Numbered from the stretch's first letter, positions 20,756 to 30,874 are shown. The stretch is DNA of 64,000 nt from Paenibacillus kyungheensis (GCF_028606985.1 NZ_CP117416.1:3572001-3636000); one strand, 5' to 3'. A program made the numbers and translations. The notes: a model not told the origin generated them from the sequence alone.

Positions 20756-21661
20756 TTACTTTTCACCCATCAGATATACTTCAGGTTGAAGTTGTACGCC
20801 AAACTGTTTAGATACTTCTTGTTGCACATATGATATTAACTCTAATACATCAGCTGCGGTACTTTGTCCCACATTTACAATAAAGTTAGCATGTTGAGTC
20901 GATATTTCGGCTCCACCAATCCGGTACCCTTTGAGTCCTGCTGATTCGATTAAGCGAGCAGAATGATCTCCAGGTGGATTGCGGAAAACACTTCCTGCTG
21001 AAGGTTGCTGTAAAGGTTGTGTAATCCGTCTACGATCTTTATGTTTATTCATTTCAGCCATAATGGTATCGCGATTGCCTGTTTTCATTTGAAATGAGGC
21101 TTCAACAACAATTCCAGGTTGTTCTTGCAAAATCGAATGACGGTAAGCATATTGCATATCTTCTAAGCTATAGGTCACGATTTGTCCATCATGAAGAACT
21201 ATTCGAGCAGACTGCAAAATCTTAGATGTATCTGATCCATGAGCTCCTGCGTTCATATAGACAGCGCCACCTACAGACCCCGGAATACCGCCAGCAAATT
21301 CAAGACCAGATAATCCTTTTTTAGCAGCTAAAACACAAAGTTTGACGACAGAGTGTGCACCACCTGCAATAATCCGATCTTCTTCAAATCTAGCGTAATC
21401 AAAACCTTCGCCTAATTTGATAACCACTCCGCGAATTCCTTTATCTGCGACTAACAGATTAGAACCTCGTCCTAACTGTGTCCACTGAATATCATGCTCA
21501 TGCAAAATAGTCATAAGTGTACTTAGCTCATCTTGATTGCTGGGTATCACCAGTACATCAGCAGGTCCGCCAATTCTCCATGTTGTATATTTTGCTAACG
21601 GTTCATTGATAAGAACTTGACCGACAGCATGCTGGGATAAAAGATTCATCCACTGCTGCAT
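20756..21661 (-). CDS. murB: UDP-N-acetylenolpyruvoylglucosamine reductase
   Basis: FAD enzyme that reduces UDP-GlcNAc-enolpyruvate to UDP-MurNAc in the cytoplasm. The 301 residues carry the FAD-binding TTWRIGGPADVLV and LGRGSNLLVADKG, GIPGSVGGAVYMNAGAHG, and the catalytic SAGSVFRNP and GAEISTQHANFIVN motifs, typical of type II MurB. ATG 21661 follows AGAAGGGGGAAG. It lies 18 bases after murG. Confidence 0.97.
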   Translation of the reverse strand: MQQWMNLLSQHAVGQVLINEPLAKYTTWRIGGPADVLVIPSNQDELSTLMTILHEHDIQWTQLGRGSNLLVADKGIRGVVIKLGEGFDYARFEEDRIIAGGAHSVVKLCVLAAKKGLSGLEFAGGIPGSVGGAVYMNAGAHGSDTSKILQSARIVLHDGQIVTYSLEDMQYAYRHSILQEQPGIVVEASFQMKTGNRDTIMAEMNKHKDRRRITQPLQQPSAGSVFRNPPGDHSARLIESAGLKGYRIGGAEISTQHANFIVNVGQSTAADVLELISYVQQEVSKQFGVQLQPEVYLMGEK

Positions 21662-21679
21662 TTTGTTAACTTCCCCCTT

Positions 21680-22801
21680 CTAGCGGGACAGAACACCTGA
21701 CAAACGCTTCATTTCTTCAACAATCAAAAATGCAGATTGAGGTGTACCCAAGCTTGTTGCTGCTTTGGACATGTTCTGTCTAACCTCTTCATCACTCATT
21801 ACTTTATCTATTCGAGCTAACAATGATTCCCCTGTCAACTCACGCTCTAATAATACTTCTGCTGCGCCTGCTTTTTGTAAAGCCCAAGCATTAGCTTCTT
21901 GATGATTATTTGTAACATTAGGTGACGGTATTAATATAGATGGCGTACCTAATGAAGTGACCTCAGCCAACGAAGAAGCACCTGCACGACCGACTAACAA
22001 CGAAGTAGCTGCTAGAACTTCGGGCATATTAGGAATATACGGAAGTACATGAAGATAATAAGGAAATGATCCTACAGCATCTCGAATACGTTCGCGAATT
22101 TCTTCGTAATAAATTTCGCCTGTTACAAATACATAATGTACTGCTGGATTGTTTTGTTTGAGCAAAGGAGCAATTTGAACCATTGCTTCTACAAGTGCTC
22201 TAGCGCCCCGGCTACCTCCTACAACTAATACAATCTGTGCATCAGCAGGTAGACCTAAGGAAGCAAGTCCACGTTCACGATTTGCATTTTGTACCATAGT
22301 CGCCCGCGGGTTGCCTGTAAACATCACATGCTTTGAACGCGGAAAACGATTCACTGAATCTTGAAAACTTACAGCTACTGTACTTGCATATCCACTCAAA
22401 AATTGATTCGTTAATCCAGGAATCGCATTTTGCTCATGTACAATAGTTGGTATTTTAAGCTTGGCAGCAGCATACACTACAGGACCACATACATAGCCAC
22501 CTGTTCCTATGACTACATCAGGCTTAAATTCTTTCAGTAACTGTTTTGAAGTTTTCACACCCTGAATGAAGCGATTTATCGTTTTGAAATTTTCTAAAGA
22601 AAATAACTTGCGTCTAAAACCGGTAATATCAATAGATTCAAAAGGGATTTTTTCTTCAGGAACAATTTTGTTCTCCAATCCTCTTTTGCCACCAATATAT
22701 AAAAATTCAGCATCTAATCCTTCGGTCTCACACTGTTGAGCAATCGCAAGTGCTGGATAGATATGACCACCTGTACCTCCGCCGGTCAATACGACCCGCA
22801 T
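21680..22801 (-). CDS. murG: Lipid II synthase MurG
   Basis: Peripheral membrane GlcNAc transferase that converts lipid I to lipid II. The 373 residues have the GT28 N-terminal VVLTGGGTGGHIYPALAIAQ, VIGTGGYVCGPVV, TIVHEQNAIPGLTNQ, and in the C-terminal half LVVGGSRGARAL and GRAGASSLAEVTSLG for UDP-GlcNAc. ATG 22801 follows AAGGAGGTGA. Upstream, a 111-base gap leads to murD; the spoVE/ftsW gene usual at this place is absent. Confidence 0.97.
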   Translation of the reverse strand: MRVVLTGGGTGGHIYPALAIAQQCETEGLDAEFLYIGGKRGLENKIVPEEKIPFESIDITGFRRKLFSLENFKTINRFIQGVKTSKQLLKEFKPDVVIGTGGYVCGPVVYAAAKLKIPTIVHEQNAIPGLTNQFLSGYASTVAVSFQDSVNRFPRSKHVMFTGNPRATMVQNANRERGLASLGLPADAQIVLVVGGSRGARALVEAMVQIAPLLKQNNPAVHYVFVTGEIYYEEIRERIRDAVGSFPYYLHVLPYIPNMPEVLAATSLLVGRAGASSLAEVTSLGTPSILIPSPNVTNNHQEANAWALQKAGAAEVLLERELTGESLLARIDKVMSDEEVRQNMSKAATSLGTPQSAFLIVEEMKRLSGVLSR

Positions 22802-22912
22802 GATAAATCACCTCCTTAATTCAAATTTCATCATTGTTATTTATTCGTTAAGTAGCTGAATGATCTATTGTAAAGTAGATGTACGTTTTATGCTACTTAT
22901 CTCAGTTGAACC

Positions 22913-24391
22913 TTATAGCTGGTGTACAGCTTCTTTAAAAGCACGACCACGTTCTTCATAAGACGAGAACATATCCCAGCTTGCACATGCAGGAGATAAT
23001 AATACAATATTATCCGGTTCAGCAAACATTGCTGCTTGCTCTACTGCTTGCTTAATAGCTAGTTCTGGTTGCTCTGATTCTTCGATAATTTGCACTTTTG
23101 TAATTCCAGCAAGTTCTGCCACTTTAGCTAATTTGTGACGGGTTTGTCCCAAAACGACTAACGCTTTAACCTGTTGCTGAAATACAGGTAACAAATCCAT
23201 ATAATCAGAACCACGATCCAGACCACCAGCAATCAGTACAATGCCTTTATCTTGAAAAGCGGATAATGCTGTCATCGTTGCTTTGGCATTGGTTGCTTTG
23301 GAATTGTTGTAATACTGCACTTGATCATGTTCTTTTACATATTCTAAGCGATGTTCTACACCTCGGAAATCACGTAAGACATCAGCCAGATCTTGAGGAC
23401 GACATCCAGCTGTAATAGCAATCGCGCAAGCTGCTAACGCATTGGCGACATTGTAACGACCAGGTATACCTAATTCTTGTACAGGTAAAATAGCCACTTC
23501 TCCATCTTGATCACAATACATCATTGTACGCGGTAATTCATCTTCCATTTCTGGAATATAGGCAGGAGATACGTATAATCCTGCTGATAATGGTGAATGC
23601 GTAGCTGAAGCGGATGGCTTGGCTGCTGATATATAATTGCCCAAGTTCTCTGTGATCGAAAATGGAATTAAAGTACCTGCTTGAATATAAGGCACAAGGC
23701 TACGACAATAACTGTCATCCCAATTAATGATTGCTGTATCGTCTTTGCCTTGATTTTCAAAAATTTTACGTTTGGAAGAAACATAATCATCCATCGAACC
23801 ATGATAATCCAGATGTGTCTCTGCTACATTTAATAGACAAGCGATTTTCGGATTAAAATCACGTGTGCCTTTCAATTGAAAGCTACTTAATTCGGCTACG
23901 ATCCAATTCTCTGGCTGAGCATCACTAACAGCTTCACATAATGGAATCCCTATATTACCACCTACAATAGGATGAAGATGATTAGCTTCCAACATTTTGC
24001 CTACCCAAGTTGTTGTGGTCGTTTTACCGTTAGATCCTGTAATCCCAATCATAGGCACATCAGAGATACGATAAGCTAATTCAACTTCTGTGATCACTTC
24101 TATCCCTAGATCGAGTGCTTGTTTGATTGGAGGAGCTGTATAAGGAATACCTGGATTTTTGACCATAAGGGCGATCCCTTTATGAATCAAACCTTCCGGA
24201 TGCCCTCCACAAATCACTTGAATATCCAAAGCTTCTAACTCTGCTGCTTCTGGTGATTGTTCTCTTGGCTTCAAATCGTTAACCGTTACGATGGCTCCCA
24301 GACGATGCAAAGCTTTGGCTGCTTCTACGCCACTTCGTGCTAATCCGATTACGATCACTTGTTGTCCACGATATGTCTCAGGATCATTCAT
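22913..24391 (-). CDS. murD: UDP-MurNAc-L-alanine:D-glutamate ligase
   Basis: Adds D-glutamate to UDP-MurNAc-L-Ala. The 492-residue Mur ligase has the Rossmann N-terminal VIVIGLARSGVEAAKALH, the ATP loop GITGSNGKTTTTTW, the middle-domain motif LNVAETHLDYHG, and C-terminal YYNNSKATNAKAT with LIAGGLDRGSDY. ATG 24391 follows AAGGGG, four bases beyond mraY. The length is at the upper end for MurD, mostly from an insertion around residues 255-290. Confidence 0.97.
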   Translation of the reverse strand: MNDPETYRGQQVIVIGLARSGVEAAKALHRLGAIVTVNDLKPREQSPEAAELEALDIQVICGGHPEGLIHKGIALMVKNPGIPYTAPPIKQALDLGIEVITEVELAYRISDVPMIGITGSNGKTTTTTWVGKMLEANHLHPIVGGNIGIPLCEAVSDAQPENWIVAELSSFQLKGTRDFNPKIACLLNVAETHLDYHGSMDDYVSSKRKIFENQGKDDTAIINWDDSYCRSLVPYIQAGTLIPFSITENLGNYISAAKPSASATHSPLSAGLYVSPAYIPEMEDELPRTMMYCDQDGEVAILPVQELGIPGRYNVANALAACAIAITAGCRPQDLADVLRDFRGVEHRLEYVKEHDQVQYYNNSKATNAKATMTALSAFQDKGIVLIAGGLDRGSDYMDLLPVFQQQVKALVVLGQTRHKLAKVAELAGITKVQIIEESEQPELAIKQAVEQAAMFAEPDNIVLLSPACASWDMFSSYEERGRAFKEAVHQL

Positions 24392-24394
24392 GTA

Positions 24395-25363
24395 TTACAA
24401 CCCCTTGCTCAAATAAATTCCGATCACTGCTAATACTAGACTAACTGCCCAGAATGTAGTTACTACACGCCATTCAGACCAACCTGACAATTCAAAATGA
24501 TGATGAATCGGCGCCATCTTAAAGACTCGTTTCCCGTTTCTTGTTTTGTAAGATACAACCTGTATTACAACAGACAGCAATTCAATCACGAAAACAGCAC
24601 CAATAATTAAAAAGAGCAATTCGCTTTTAGTTACAATCGCTATGCCACCAATCGCTCCGCCTATACCCAAAGAACCCATATCACCCATAAATACTTTAGC
24701 TGGATGCATATTAAATATTAAAAATCCAATCACAGCACCGATCATAGCTGCTGCACATACTGCTGCCGCAGGTGAAGTCGCTTGAACCGCTACTACTGCA
24801 TATGCTGCAAAAGCTATCGCACTTACCCCGGACAATAATCCGTCTAATCCATCGGTAAAGTTAACCGCATTACTGATCGCCAGCAACATAATCACAATAA
24901 ATGGATAATAAAACCAAGGACCCCAATCAAATGAAAATGATGTAGCAGGAATACCTAATGCTGTACTATGTCCGCTTTTGAGCAAAATATAACAGACAAT
25001 TGCAGAAAATAACAACTGTCCAAACAACTTTTGTTTTGCTGTTAGTCCAAGTGAACGTTTTAAACCAATTTTGATAAAGTCATCCAAAAACCCTACTAAC
25101 CCGAATCCAAGTGTAGCCACCAATAACACCCAAAAGTTAGTATCTACTACAGAAAATTTTACGTACGCTAATGTAAAAGCAATCATAATAATAATACCGC
25201 CCATAGTAGGCGTGCCTGCTTTTTTCAAATGACTCTGTGGTCCATCATCACGTACTTGCTGTCCAAACTTCATACGGCGCAATACCGGAATTAAAAGCGG
25301 TGCAGCAATCACTGCTAATACAAATGAAACTGCTGCTGTTAAAAATAATATTCGAAAATCCAT
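24395..25363 (-). CDS. mraY: Phospho-MurNAc-pentapeptide translocase MraY
   Basis: Integral membrane enzyme that makes lipid I from UDP-MurNAc-pentapeptide and undecaprenyl phosphate. The 322 residues show about ten hydrophobic segments and the signature cytoplasmic loops KKAGTPTMGGI, the Asp-rich GFLDDFIKIG, SNAVNFTDGLDGLLSG, VFMGDMGSLGIGG and MAPIHHHFE. ATG 25363 follows CTGGAGGAG. It lies between murF and murD in the typical order. Confidence 0.97.
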   Translation of the reverse strand: MDFRILFLTAAVSFVLAVIAAPLLIPVLRRMKFGQQVRDDGPQSHLKKAGTPTMGGIIIMIAFTLAYVKFSVVDTNFWVLLVATLGFGLVGFLDDFIKIGLKRSLGLTAKQKLFGQLLFSAIVCYILLKSGHSTALGIPATSFSFDWGPWFYYPFIVIMLLAISNAVNFTDGLDGLLSGVSAIAFAAYAVVAVQATSPAAAVCAAAMIGAVIGFLIFNMHPAKVFMGDMGSLGIGGAIGGIAIVTKSELLFLIIGAVFVIELLSVVIQVVSYKTRNGKRVFKMAPIHHHFELSGWSEWRVVTTFWAVSLVLAVIGIYLSKGL

Positions 25364-25369
25364 GTCGTT

Positions 25370-26779
25370 TTACTCCTCCAGCGCCTCTGCGTTACTTGTT
25401 GAATCAGGCATCAGCGCCTGTACGACTTCTTCTAACTTCATCCCGCGCGATGCTTTAAATAAAATAGCATCTTTCTCCTGAGCCATTTGCAATAGATCGT
25501 TAATCAGTTCTTGTTTGGAAAGATAAGAATGAATCTGAGAAGCATCTAATACTTTAGCAGCTCCATTAGCTATCTGTTGTCCAAGCACACCATACGTGAA
25601 TAACAGATCTGCTTGTCCATCGATATATTTTCCTACTTCCTGATGATATATCGCTTCCTCTTCGCCCAACTCTAACATATCACCGAGCACTGCAATTTTA
25701 CGATGATATCCTTTGAGATTACCTAATACGTCTATAGCGGCTTTCATTGAAGTAGGACTTGCATTATAAGCATCATTTAACAAAGTGATTCCATTACGAC
25801 CTTGAATGATCTCAATTCTCATTCCTGTCAGTTGTAGCTTGGATAAGCCTTGACGGATCTGTTCTGCTGTGACCCCATAATGTTGAGCTACTGTTATCGC
25901 TGCTAAAGCATTAGTCACATTGTGCATACCTAGCAAAGGCAATGTCCATGCTTCGTCTGCTTCACTATTTGTTGTGAAAACAGTATGTTTTCCTTGAAAC
26001 ATTACCCCTGTTGGATACACATTGTTCGTATGATCCAGCCCAAATGTTATTTTACGCATCTCTTTTTGCTCAAATTCGGGTTCCGCCAAAATTTGTTTTA
26101 ATAAAGGTTCATCACCTAAATAGACAAGTAAGCCTTCTGAACGTAATCCACTGACAATCTCTAATTTGGCACGTGCGATTTCTTCTCGACTGCCCAATTG
26201 CTGAAGATGAGATTCACCAATATTGGTAATAATCGTTGTCTCCGGATGAGCGATATTTGATAGCAGTTCAATCTCACCGCGTCCACTCATACCCATTTCT
26301 AAAATCAAGATTTCAGTCTGTTCAGGCATTGCTAATATGGTCAAAGGCAATCCTATATGATTATTGAAATTACCTTCTGTTTTGTGCACTTGATATGCTT
26401 CTGCTAGCAAAGCATAAACGATATCTTTTGTTGTCGTTTTACCATTCGAACCTGTAATACCGACTACTTTTACACCTGTTTGTTGAACATACGCTTCAGC
26501 TAGTTGTTGTAGTGCTTGTAGAGTATCTTGAACAATGACTATATTTCCAGACGGTGGTGTTCCATGATCATGTTGCCATAATGAAGCTACCGCTCCTTCA
26601 GTTAACGCTGATGTCACAAATTCATGTCCATCGAACTTTTCACCAACAATAGGAATAAATAATCCGCCTTCAACCAATTGACGGGAGTTAATACTAACGC
26701 CTTTTAAACAGGTATCTGCTGAACCTTGAAGCTGTCCACCACATATATCGGCTATTTGACCGAGTGTTGTATTTATCAC
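25370..26779 (-). CDS. murF: UDP-MurNAc-tripeptide:D-Ala-D-Ala ligase
   Basis: Completes the pentapeptide precursor. The 469 residues have the ATP loop GITGSNGKTTTKD, EMGMSGRGEIELL, LNDAYNASPTSMKAAID and AVLGDMLELGEE, which separate MurF from MurD and MurE. The start is GTG, sharing four bases with the murE stop (GTGA), so translation is coupled. Finding murF inside the dcw cluster, rather than next to ddl as in B. subtilis, fits Paenibacillaceae. Confidence 0.97.
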   Translation of the reverse strand: MINTTLGQIADICGGQLQGSADTCLKGVSINSRQLVEGGLFIPIVGEKFDGHEFVTSALTEGAVASLWQHDHGTPPSGNIVIVQDTLQALQQLAEAYVQQTGVKVVGITGSNGKTTTKDIVYALLAEAYQVHKTEGNFNNHIGLPLTILAMPEQTEILILEMGMSGRGEIELLSNIAHPETTIITNIGESHLQQLGSREEIARAKLEIVSGLRSEGLLVYLGDEPLLKQILAEPEFEQKEMRKITFGLDHTNNVYPTGVMFQGKHTVFTTNSEADEAWTLPLLGMHNVTNALAAITVAQHYGVTAEQIRQGLSKLQLTGMRIEIIQGRNGITLLNDAYNASPTSMKAAIDVLGNLKGYHRKIAVLGDMLELGEEEAIYHQEVGKYIDGQADLLFTYGVLGQQIANGAAKVLDASQIHSYLSKQELINDLLQMAQEKDAILFKASRGMKLEEVVQALMPDSTSNAEALEE

Positions 26780-28263
26780 TTGTAAAGACCCCTTATCGCT
26801 TCTTTGGCTACCAAACGATCATCAAAATCCAATGTTTGTTGACCGATAATCTGATACGTCTCATGACCTTTGCCCGCAATCAATACTACATCTCCTGGCT
26901 TAGCCATTTCAACCGCTTTTTCAATCGCTTGTCTGCGATCAACAATAGATTCGTATTTGTCTGTAGCAATCTGTTGCTCTTCTAATCCTTTTTGAATATC
27001 TTCCAAAATAGTAGCTGGCTCTTCTGTACGCGGATTGTCTGAAGTGATCAATACATAATCACTATATTTAGCAGCAATCTGTCCCATCAAAGGTCGTTTG
27101 CTCCGATCACGATCACCACCGCATCCAAAAACAGTAATAATATTACCTTCTGCAAATTCATTGATCGTACGCAATACATTTTCCAATCCATCCGGTGTAT
27201 GAGCGTAATCCACAATCACTGCAAAAGGTTGACCGCCATCTACAGACTCTACACGCCCATCTACACCGGCAATCTGTTCAAGACTAGACTTTATGTGTTC
27301 TAACGGAATATTCTCAATTAGAGCAGCTGTGATCGCTGCTAAAGCATTATAAACATTGAATTTGCCGACCATTTGAAGTGTGATTTCTGTATTGCCTTTA
27401 AACGTATCCACTTGGAAAGTCGTGCCTTGAGATGTAATTCTAATCTGTGAAGCATGTACATCGGCAGGATGATCGACTCCATATGTAATCACATCTGCAG
27501 CTGTAATTTTACGGAAATATTCAGCAGCAGGATCGTCGTTGTTCAAAACAGCATATTTACGCTTTGCAGGATCTATTTCATAACGGTTCCCCAAACGTGC
27601 AAAAAACAGCCCTTTGGCTGCAATGTATTCTTCCATCGTCTCATGATAATCGAGATGGTCTTGACTTATATTTGTAAAAATAGCTGTACGGTAATCTGTT
27701 CCTTTTACTCTTCCTTGCTCTAGAGCATGAGAGGATACTTCCATCACACAACTTTTCACATCTGCTTGCACCATTTCGTGTAACAAACGTTGTAATTCTA
27801 ACGCTTCTGGTGTTGTACGAGGCATAGGTGTTGCTGTACCGTTATAACGCATTTCAATAGTTCCGATCAACCCTGTATTGATATGCGCATCATTCATAAT
27901 ACGCTCAATCAGATAAGAAGTTGTGGTTTTACCATTTGTTCCTGTAATTCCGATCATATTTAACGTTCTACTTGGATATTCAAAAAAATGATCAGATAAT
28001 ACAGCCATCGCGTGACGGCAACTACTAACGATCAATTGTGGAATATCTAATTCAAGTTGACGTTCTACTACTAAGGCAGTAGCACCTTTTTGAATCGCTT
28101 GAGCGGCATAATCATGTCCATCTACTGTAAAACCAGGCAGACAGATAAACAGATCACCTGACTTCACTTTGCGAGAATCAATCTCCATACCGGATATTTT
28201 CGTTTGAACATCACCTAGCACTTGAGATGTGATCAGCAGATGTGCTGCTTCTGACAAAAGCAT
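26776..28263 (-). CDS. murE: UDP-MurNAc-dipeptide:meso-diaminopimelate ligase
   Basis: Adds the third stem-peptide residue. The 495 residues have the ATP loop GITGTNGKTTTSYLIE and MEVSSHALEQGRVKG, and the substrate-selecting loop reads SDNPRTEEP. The DNPR motif marks diaminopimelate-adding MurE and predicts DAP-type peptidoglycan. It follows pbpB after a 111-base gap with a terminator-like hairpin, where spore formers usually have spoVD, and overlaps murF by four bases. Confidence 0.97.
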   Translation of the reverse strand: MLLSEAAHLLITSQVLGDVQTKISGMEIDSRKVKSGDLFICLPGFTVDGHDYAAQAIQKGATALVVERQLELDIPQLIVSSCRHAMAVLSDHFFEYPSRTLNMIGITGTNGKTTTSYLIERIMNDAHINTGLIGTIEMRYNGTATPMPRTTPEALELQRLLHEMVQADVKSCVMEVSSHALEQGRVKGTDYRTAIFTNISQDHLDYHETMEEYIAAKGLFFARLGNRYEIDPAKRKYAVLNNDDPAAEYFRKITAADVITYGVDHPADVHASQIRITSQGTTFQVDTFKGNTEITLQMVGKFNVYNALAAITAALIENIPLEHIKSSLEQIAGVDGRVESVDGGQPFAVIVDYAHTPDGLENVLRTINEFAEGNIITVFGCGGDRDRSKRPLMGQIAAKYSDYVLITSDNPRTEEPATILEDIQKGLEEQQIATDKYESIVDRRQAIEKAVEMAKPGDVVLIAGKGHETYQIIGQQTLDFDDRLVAKEAIRGLYK

Positions 28264-28314
28264 AGTTTTACCTCTTTTCTAAATATTAATAACGATACCC
28301 GACAAATAGCAGAC

Positions 28315-28344
28315 AAAAGATAGAGTCAGTTGCACTCTATCTTT
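28315..28344 (-). terminator. Hairpin between pbpB and murE
   Basis: The minus strand forms AAGATAGAGT / ACTCTATCTT with a short loop and a weak TTTT tail. An outer pairing ACCCGGCA / TGTCGGGT brackets it at about 28295-28365. It lies 30 bases past the pbpB stop and may act as a partial terminator between pbpB and the mur genes. Confidence 0.55.
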
Positions 28345-28374
28345 GCTGATGATGCCGGGTGATCGTAGATTACA

Positions 28375-30858
28375 TTAATTCGTTGGCGCCCCGGTAGGCT
28401 CTGGAATTTTAAGACTACTTGTAGGGCTTTGCTCTGTACTGCTTTCCGATTTACCCTTACTATCCGTACTACTTTCAGTGGTAGTGCCAGAATCTGTTTT
28501 GGTATCGGAAGATGTTGTATCTTTTGATTCTGTAGCATTTGGATCTGTAGAAGTATCTTTGTCTGTTGAAGACCCTTCAGAAGATGTAGATTCTGTACTG
28601 TCTGTTGCTCCATCTTTTGGTGTAGTGGCTTCAACTGAAGTCGCTGGATCTTCTTCTGTATCGTCGACTCCTGTGACTGTTGCTCGAGCAGATTTAAGTG
28701 TAAGTGTTACAGATCGTCTACCACTACTAGAAGACTCTACCTGTTCAGATACATATCCTTCACCAGTCGCTGTTACTTCTACTTTCATCAACGATAAGAT
28801 TTGCAGAGCATCCCGCAACGATTCACCTTTTAGATCAGGAATACTCATTTTGGTTGGATCTTCTGTCATCAAATAAATGGTTTGTCCGCCTGTCATAGCT
28901 GCTCCACTAGCTGGATACTGCTTGACGACTTTTGTACCTGATCCTACTGTTGTATAGGAAATACCATCTGCAAGCAATTTTTTCTTCGCATCTGCAAGCA
29001 TTTTACCTGTTAGTGTAGGAGCAGTATAGGAAGCCATTAGTTTTTTAGAATCCACTTCTGCTTTAGGTTTTTTTTCACCATCGTCAAAGACTTTAGAAAT
29101 ACCCATATACGGCAACACTTGACTCACGATTTTTTTAAATACTGGAGCTGCTGCTGTACCTCCGCCTAGCTTCGAATCTGACGGTTGGTCAATCACTACG
29201 ATCATAGCGATCTTAGGATCATTAGCAGGTGCAAATCCTACAAAAGATACCACTTGCTTCGTATAATCATACTTACCATTGATAACTTTAATAGCAGTAC
29301 CTGTTTTACCTGCAACACGATAACCATCAATATAAGCATGACGACCTGTTCCAATTTCCTGATCCGAAACGACCTGTTCCAGATAACCACGTACTTTCTC
29401 AGAAGTTAACGGGTCAACCACTTGACGAACGACTTTAGTCTGTGTATTTTCAGTGACTCCTGTATTGGGATCAGTGATCGATTTGACTAGATGTGGTGTT
29501 AATAATTTCCCACCATTGGCTACCGCAGAAATAGCAGCTAACTGTTGAATCGGTGTCACCTGTACCAATCCATGTCCGTAAGCAGCGGTTGCTACTTCTG
29601 TGGGAATATTAGGATGGAAAGTAATAGCACCTTTAGCTTCACCAGGCAATTCGATGCCTGTCTGTTCACCAAATCCAAACGAATCGATATATTTACGCAA
29701 ACGTTCTGCACCAAGCATCTTATAACCAAGATTAACAAAAGCTACATTACTTGAACGCTTTAGACCTTCTAAGTAACTAATCGTTCCCCATCCGCTATGA
29801 TTCAAGTCATGCAGTGTTGTACCTCCTACTTGAATAGAACCTGATTGATAAGTAGCATTAGGATTGAATAAATTTTCTTGTACTGCTCCAGAAAGAGTAA
29901 CAATCTTAAATGTAGAACCTGGTTCATAGATCGCTTTGACAGCCAGATTACGGAAATCTTTAGGATCGGTAACTTCATTAAACTTATTAGGATTAAAAGT
30001 TGGCATATTTGCCATACCTAGAATTTCCATCGTATTAGGATCTGCTGCAATCACTGTAATACTTTCAGGTTTCAATTGTTCATAAGCATCTTTCATAGCT
30101 TGTTCAATATAATACTGAATTGTCTCATCAATCGTTAACGTCAGATTATCTCCATCTTTAGCAGGAGTATAGACATCTTTGGAATCTGGTAATTTATCTC
30201 CTTGTTTATCACGAAGATATTGAATATGACCATCTGTCCCTTTAAGCTTTTCATCATAATACGCTTCAATTCCCGCAACAGCATTGCCATCTTTGTTCGT
30301 ATAACCAATAACATGAGCCGCTAATTCGTTTTTAGGATAAAAGCGTTTGGAATCAGCGCTTAAATACACACCGACATCCCATTTTTGACCGGTTTTTTCT
30401 TTCAGTTGTTTGATAAAAGCATTGATTTGATCAGCTTTTTCTTGATCGATTAGACGACCACCTGAATTGAGCTCACGCCAAGTACGAAGTTGACCGATAT
30501 TATCTCCACTGGTCAATACAGAAGTGGCTTGCTTTTCAATTTCTGTTTCATCGGTGCCTAAAATAGCGTGAAGCTGGCTTACAACATCACTTTTAATCCC
30601 ATACTCAGCGATGATTTTAGGATTAAGAGCAACATTATAAGCCGGAGCATCCATTGCTAGATCATTACCATTACGGTCTGTAATCGTACCACGTTTAGCT
30701 GAAATATCGCTGTTAGCTGTCCATTGTTTAATAGCTTTGTCAGTCCAGTTACCTGTTTGAACCACTTGTAGCCAGAATACTTTAATAATCAGTACAGCAA
30801 AAAAGAGGGTAATACATCCCCCTATAAATAAAGTACGAAGTTTTATTCTCTTATTCAC
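28375..30858 (-). CDS. pbpB: Division-type class B penicillin-binding protein with PASTA domains
   Basis: Septal transpeptidase (PBP2B/FtsI type). A short basic tail is followed by one membrane helix (LFIGGCITLFFAVLIIKVFW), the dimerisation domain, and the transpeptidase domain with YEPGSTFKIV (active Ser), KRSSNVAFVN and VAGKTGTAIKV. Two PASTA domains occupy roughly residues 600-725. The last 110 residues are nearly all Ser, Thr, Asp, Glu and Gly, a tail unusual in length. GTG 30858 lies eight bases after GGGGG and just past the ftsL stop; the frame also extends to ATG 30894 without a ribosome site. No second, SpoVD-like paralogue follows. Confidence 0.93.
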   Translation of the reverse strand: MNKRIKLRTLFIGGCITLFFAVLIIKVFWLQVVQTGNWTDKAIKQWTANSDISAKRGTITDRNGNDLAMDAPAYNVALNPKIIAEYGIKSDVVSQLHAILGTDETEIEKQATSVLTSGDNIGQLRTWRELNSGGRLIDQEKADQINAFIKQLKEKTGQKWDVGVYLSADSKRFYPKNELAAHVIGYTNKDGNAVAGIEAYYDEKLKGTDGHIQYLRDKQGDKLPDSKDVYTPAKDGDNLTLTIDETIQYYIEQAMKDAYEQLKPESITVIAADPNTMEILGMANMPTFNPNKFNEVTDPKDFRNLAVKAIYEPGSTFKIVTLSGAVQENLFNPNATYQSGSIQVGGTTLHDLNHSGWGTISYLEGLKRSSNVAFVNLGYKMLGAERLRKYIDSFGFGEQTGIELPGEAKGAITFHPNIPTEVATAAYGHGLVQVTPIQQLAAISAVANGGKLLTPHLVKSITDPNTGVTENTQTKVVRQVVDPLTSEKVRGYLEQVVSDQEIGTGRHAYIDGYRVAGKTGTAIKVINGKYDYTKQVVSFVGFAPANDPKIAMIVVIDQPSDSKLGGGTAAAPVFKKIVSQVLPYMGISKVFDDGEKKPKAEVDSKKLMASYTAPTLTGKMLADAKKKLLADGISYTTVGSGTKVVKQYPASGAAMTGGQTIYLMTEDPTKMSIPDLKGESLRDALQILSLMKVEVTATGEGYVSEQVESSSSGRRSVTLTLKSARATVTGVDDTEEDPATSVEATTPKDGATDSTESTSSEGSSTDKDTSTDPNATESKDTTSSDTKTDSGTTTESSTDSKGKSESSTEQSPTSSLKIPEPTGAPTN

Positions 30859-30874
30859 TGTTGTTTCCCCCGTT

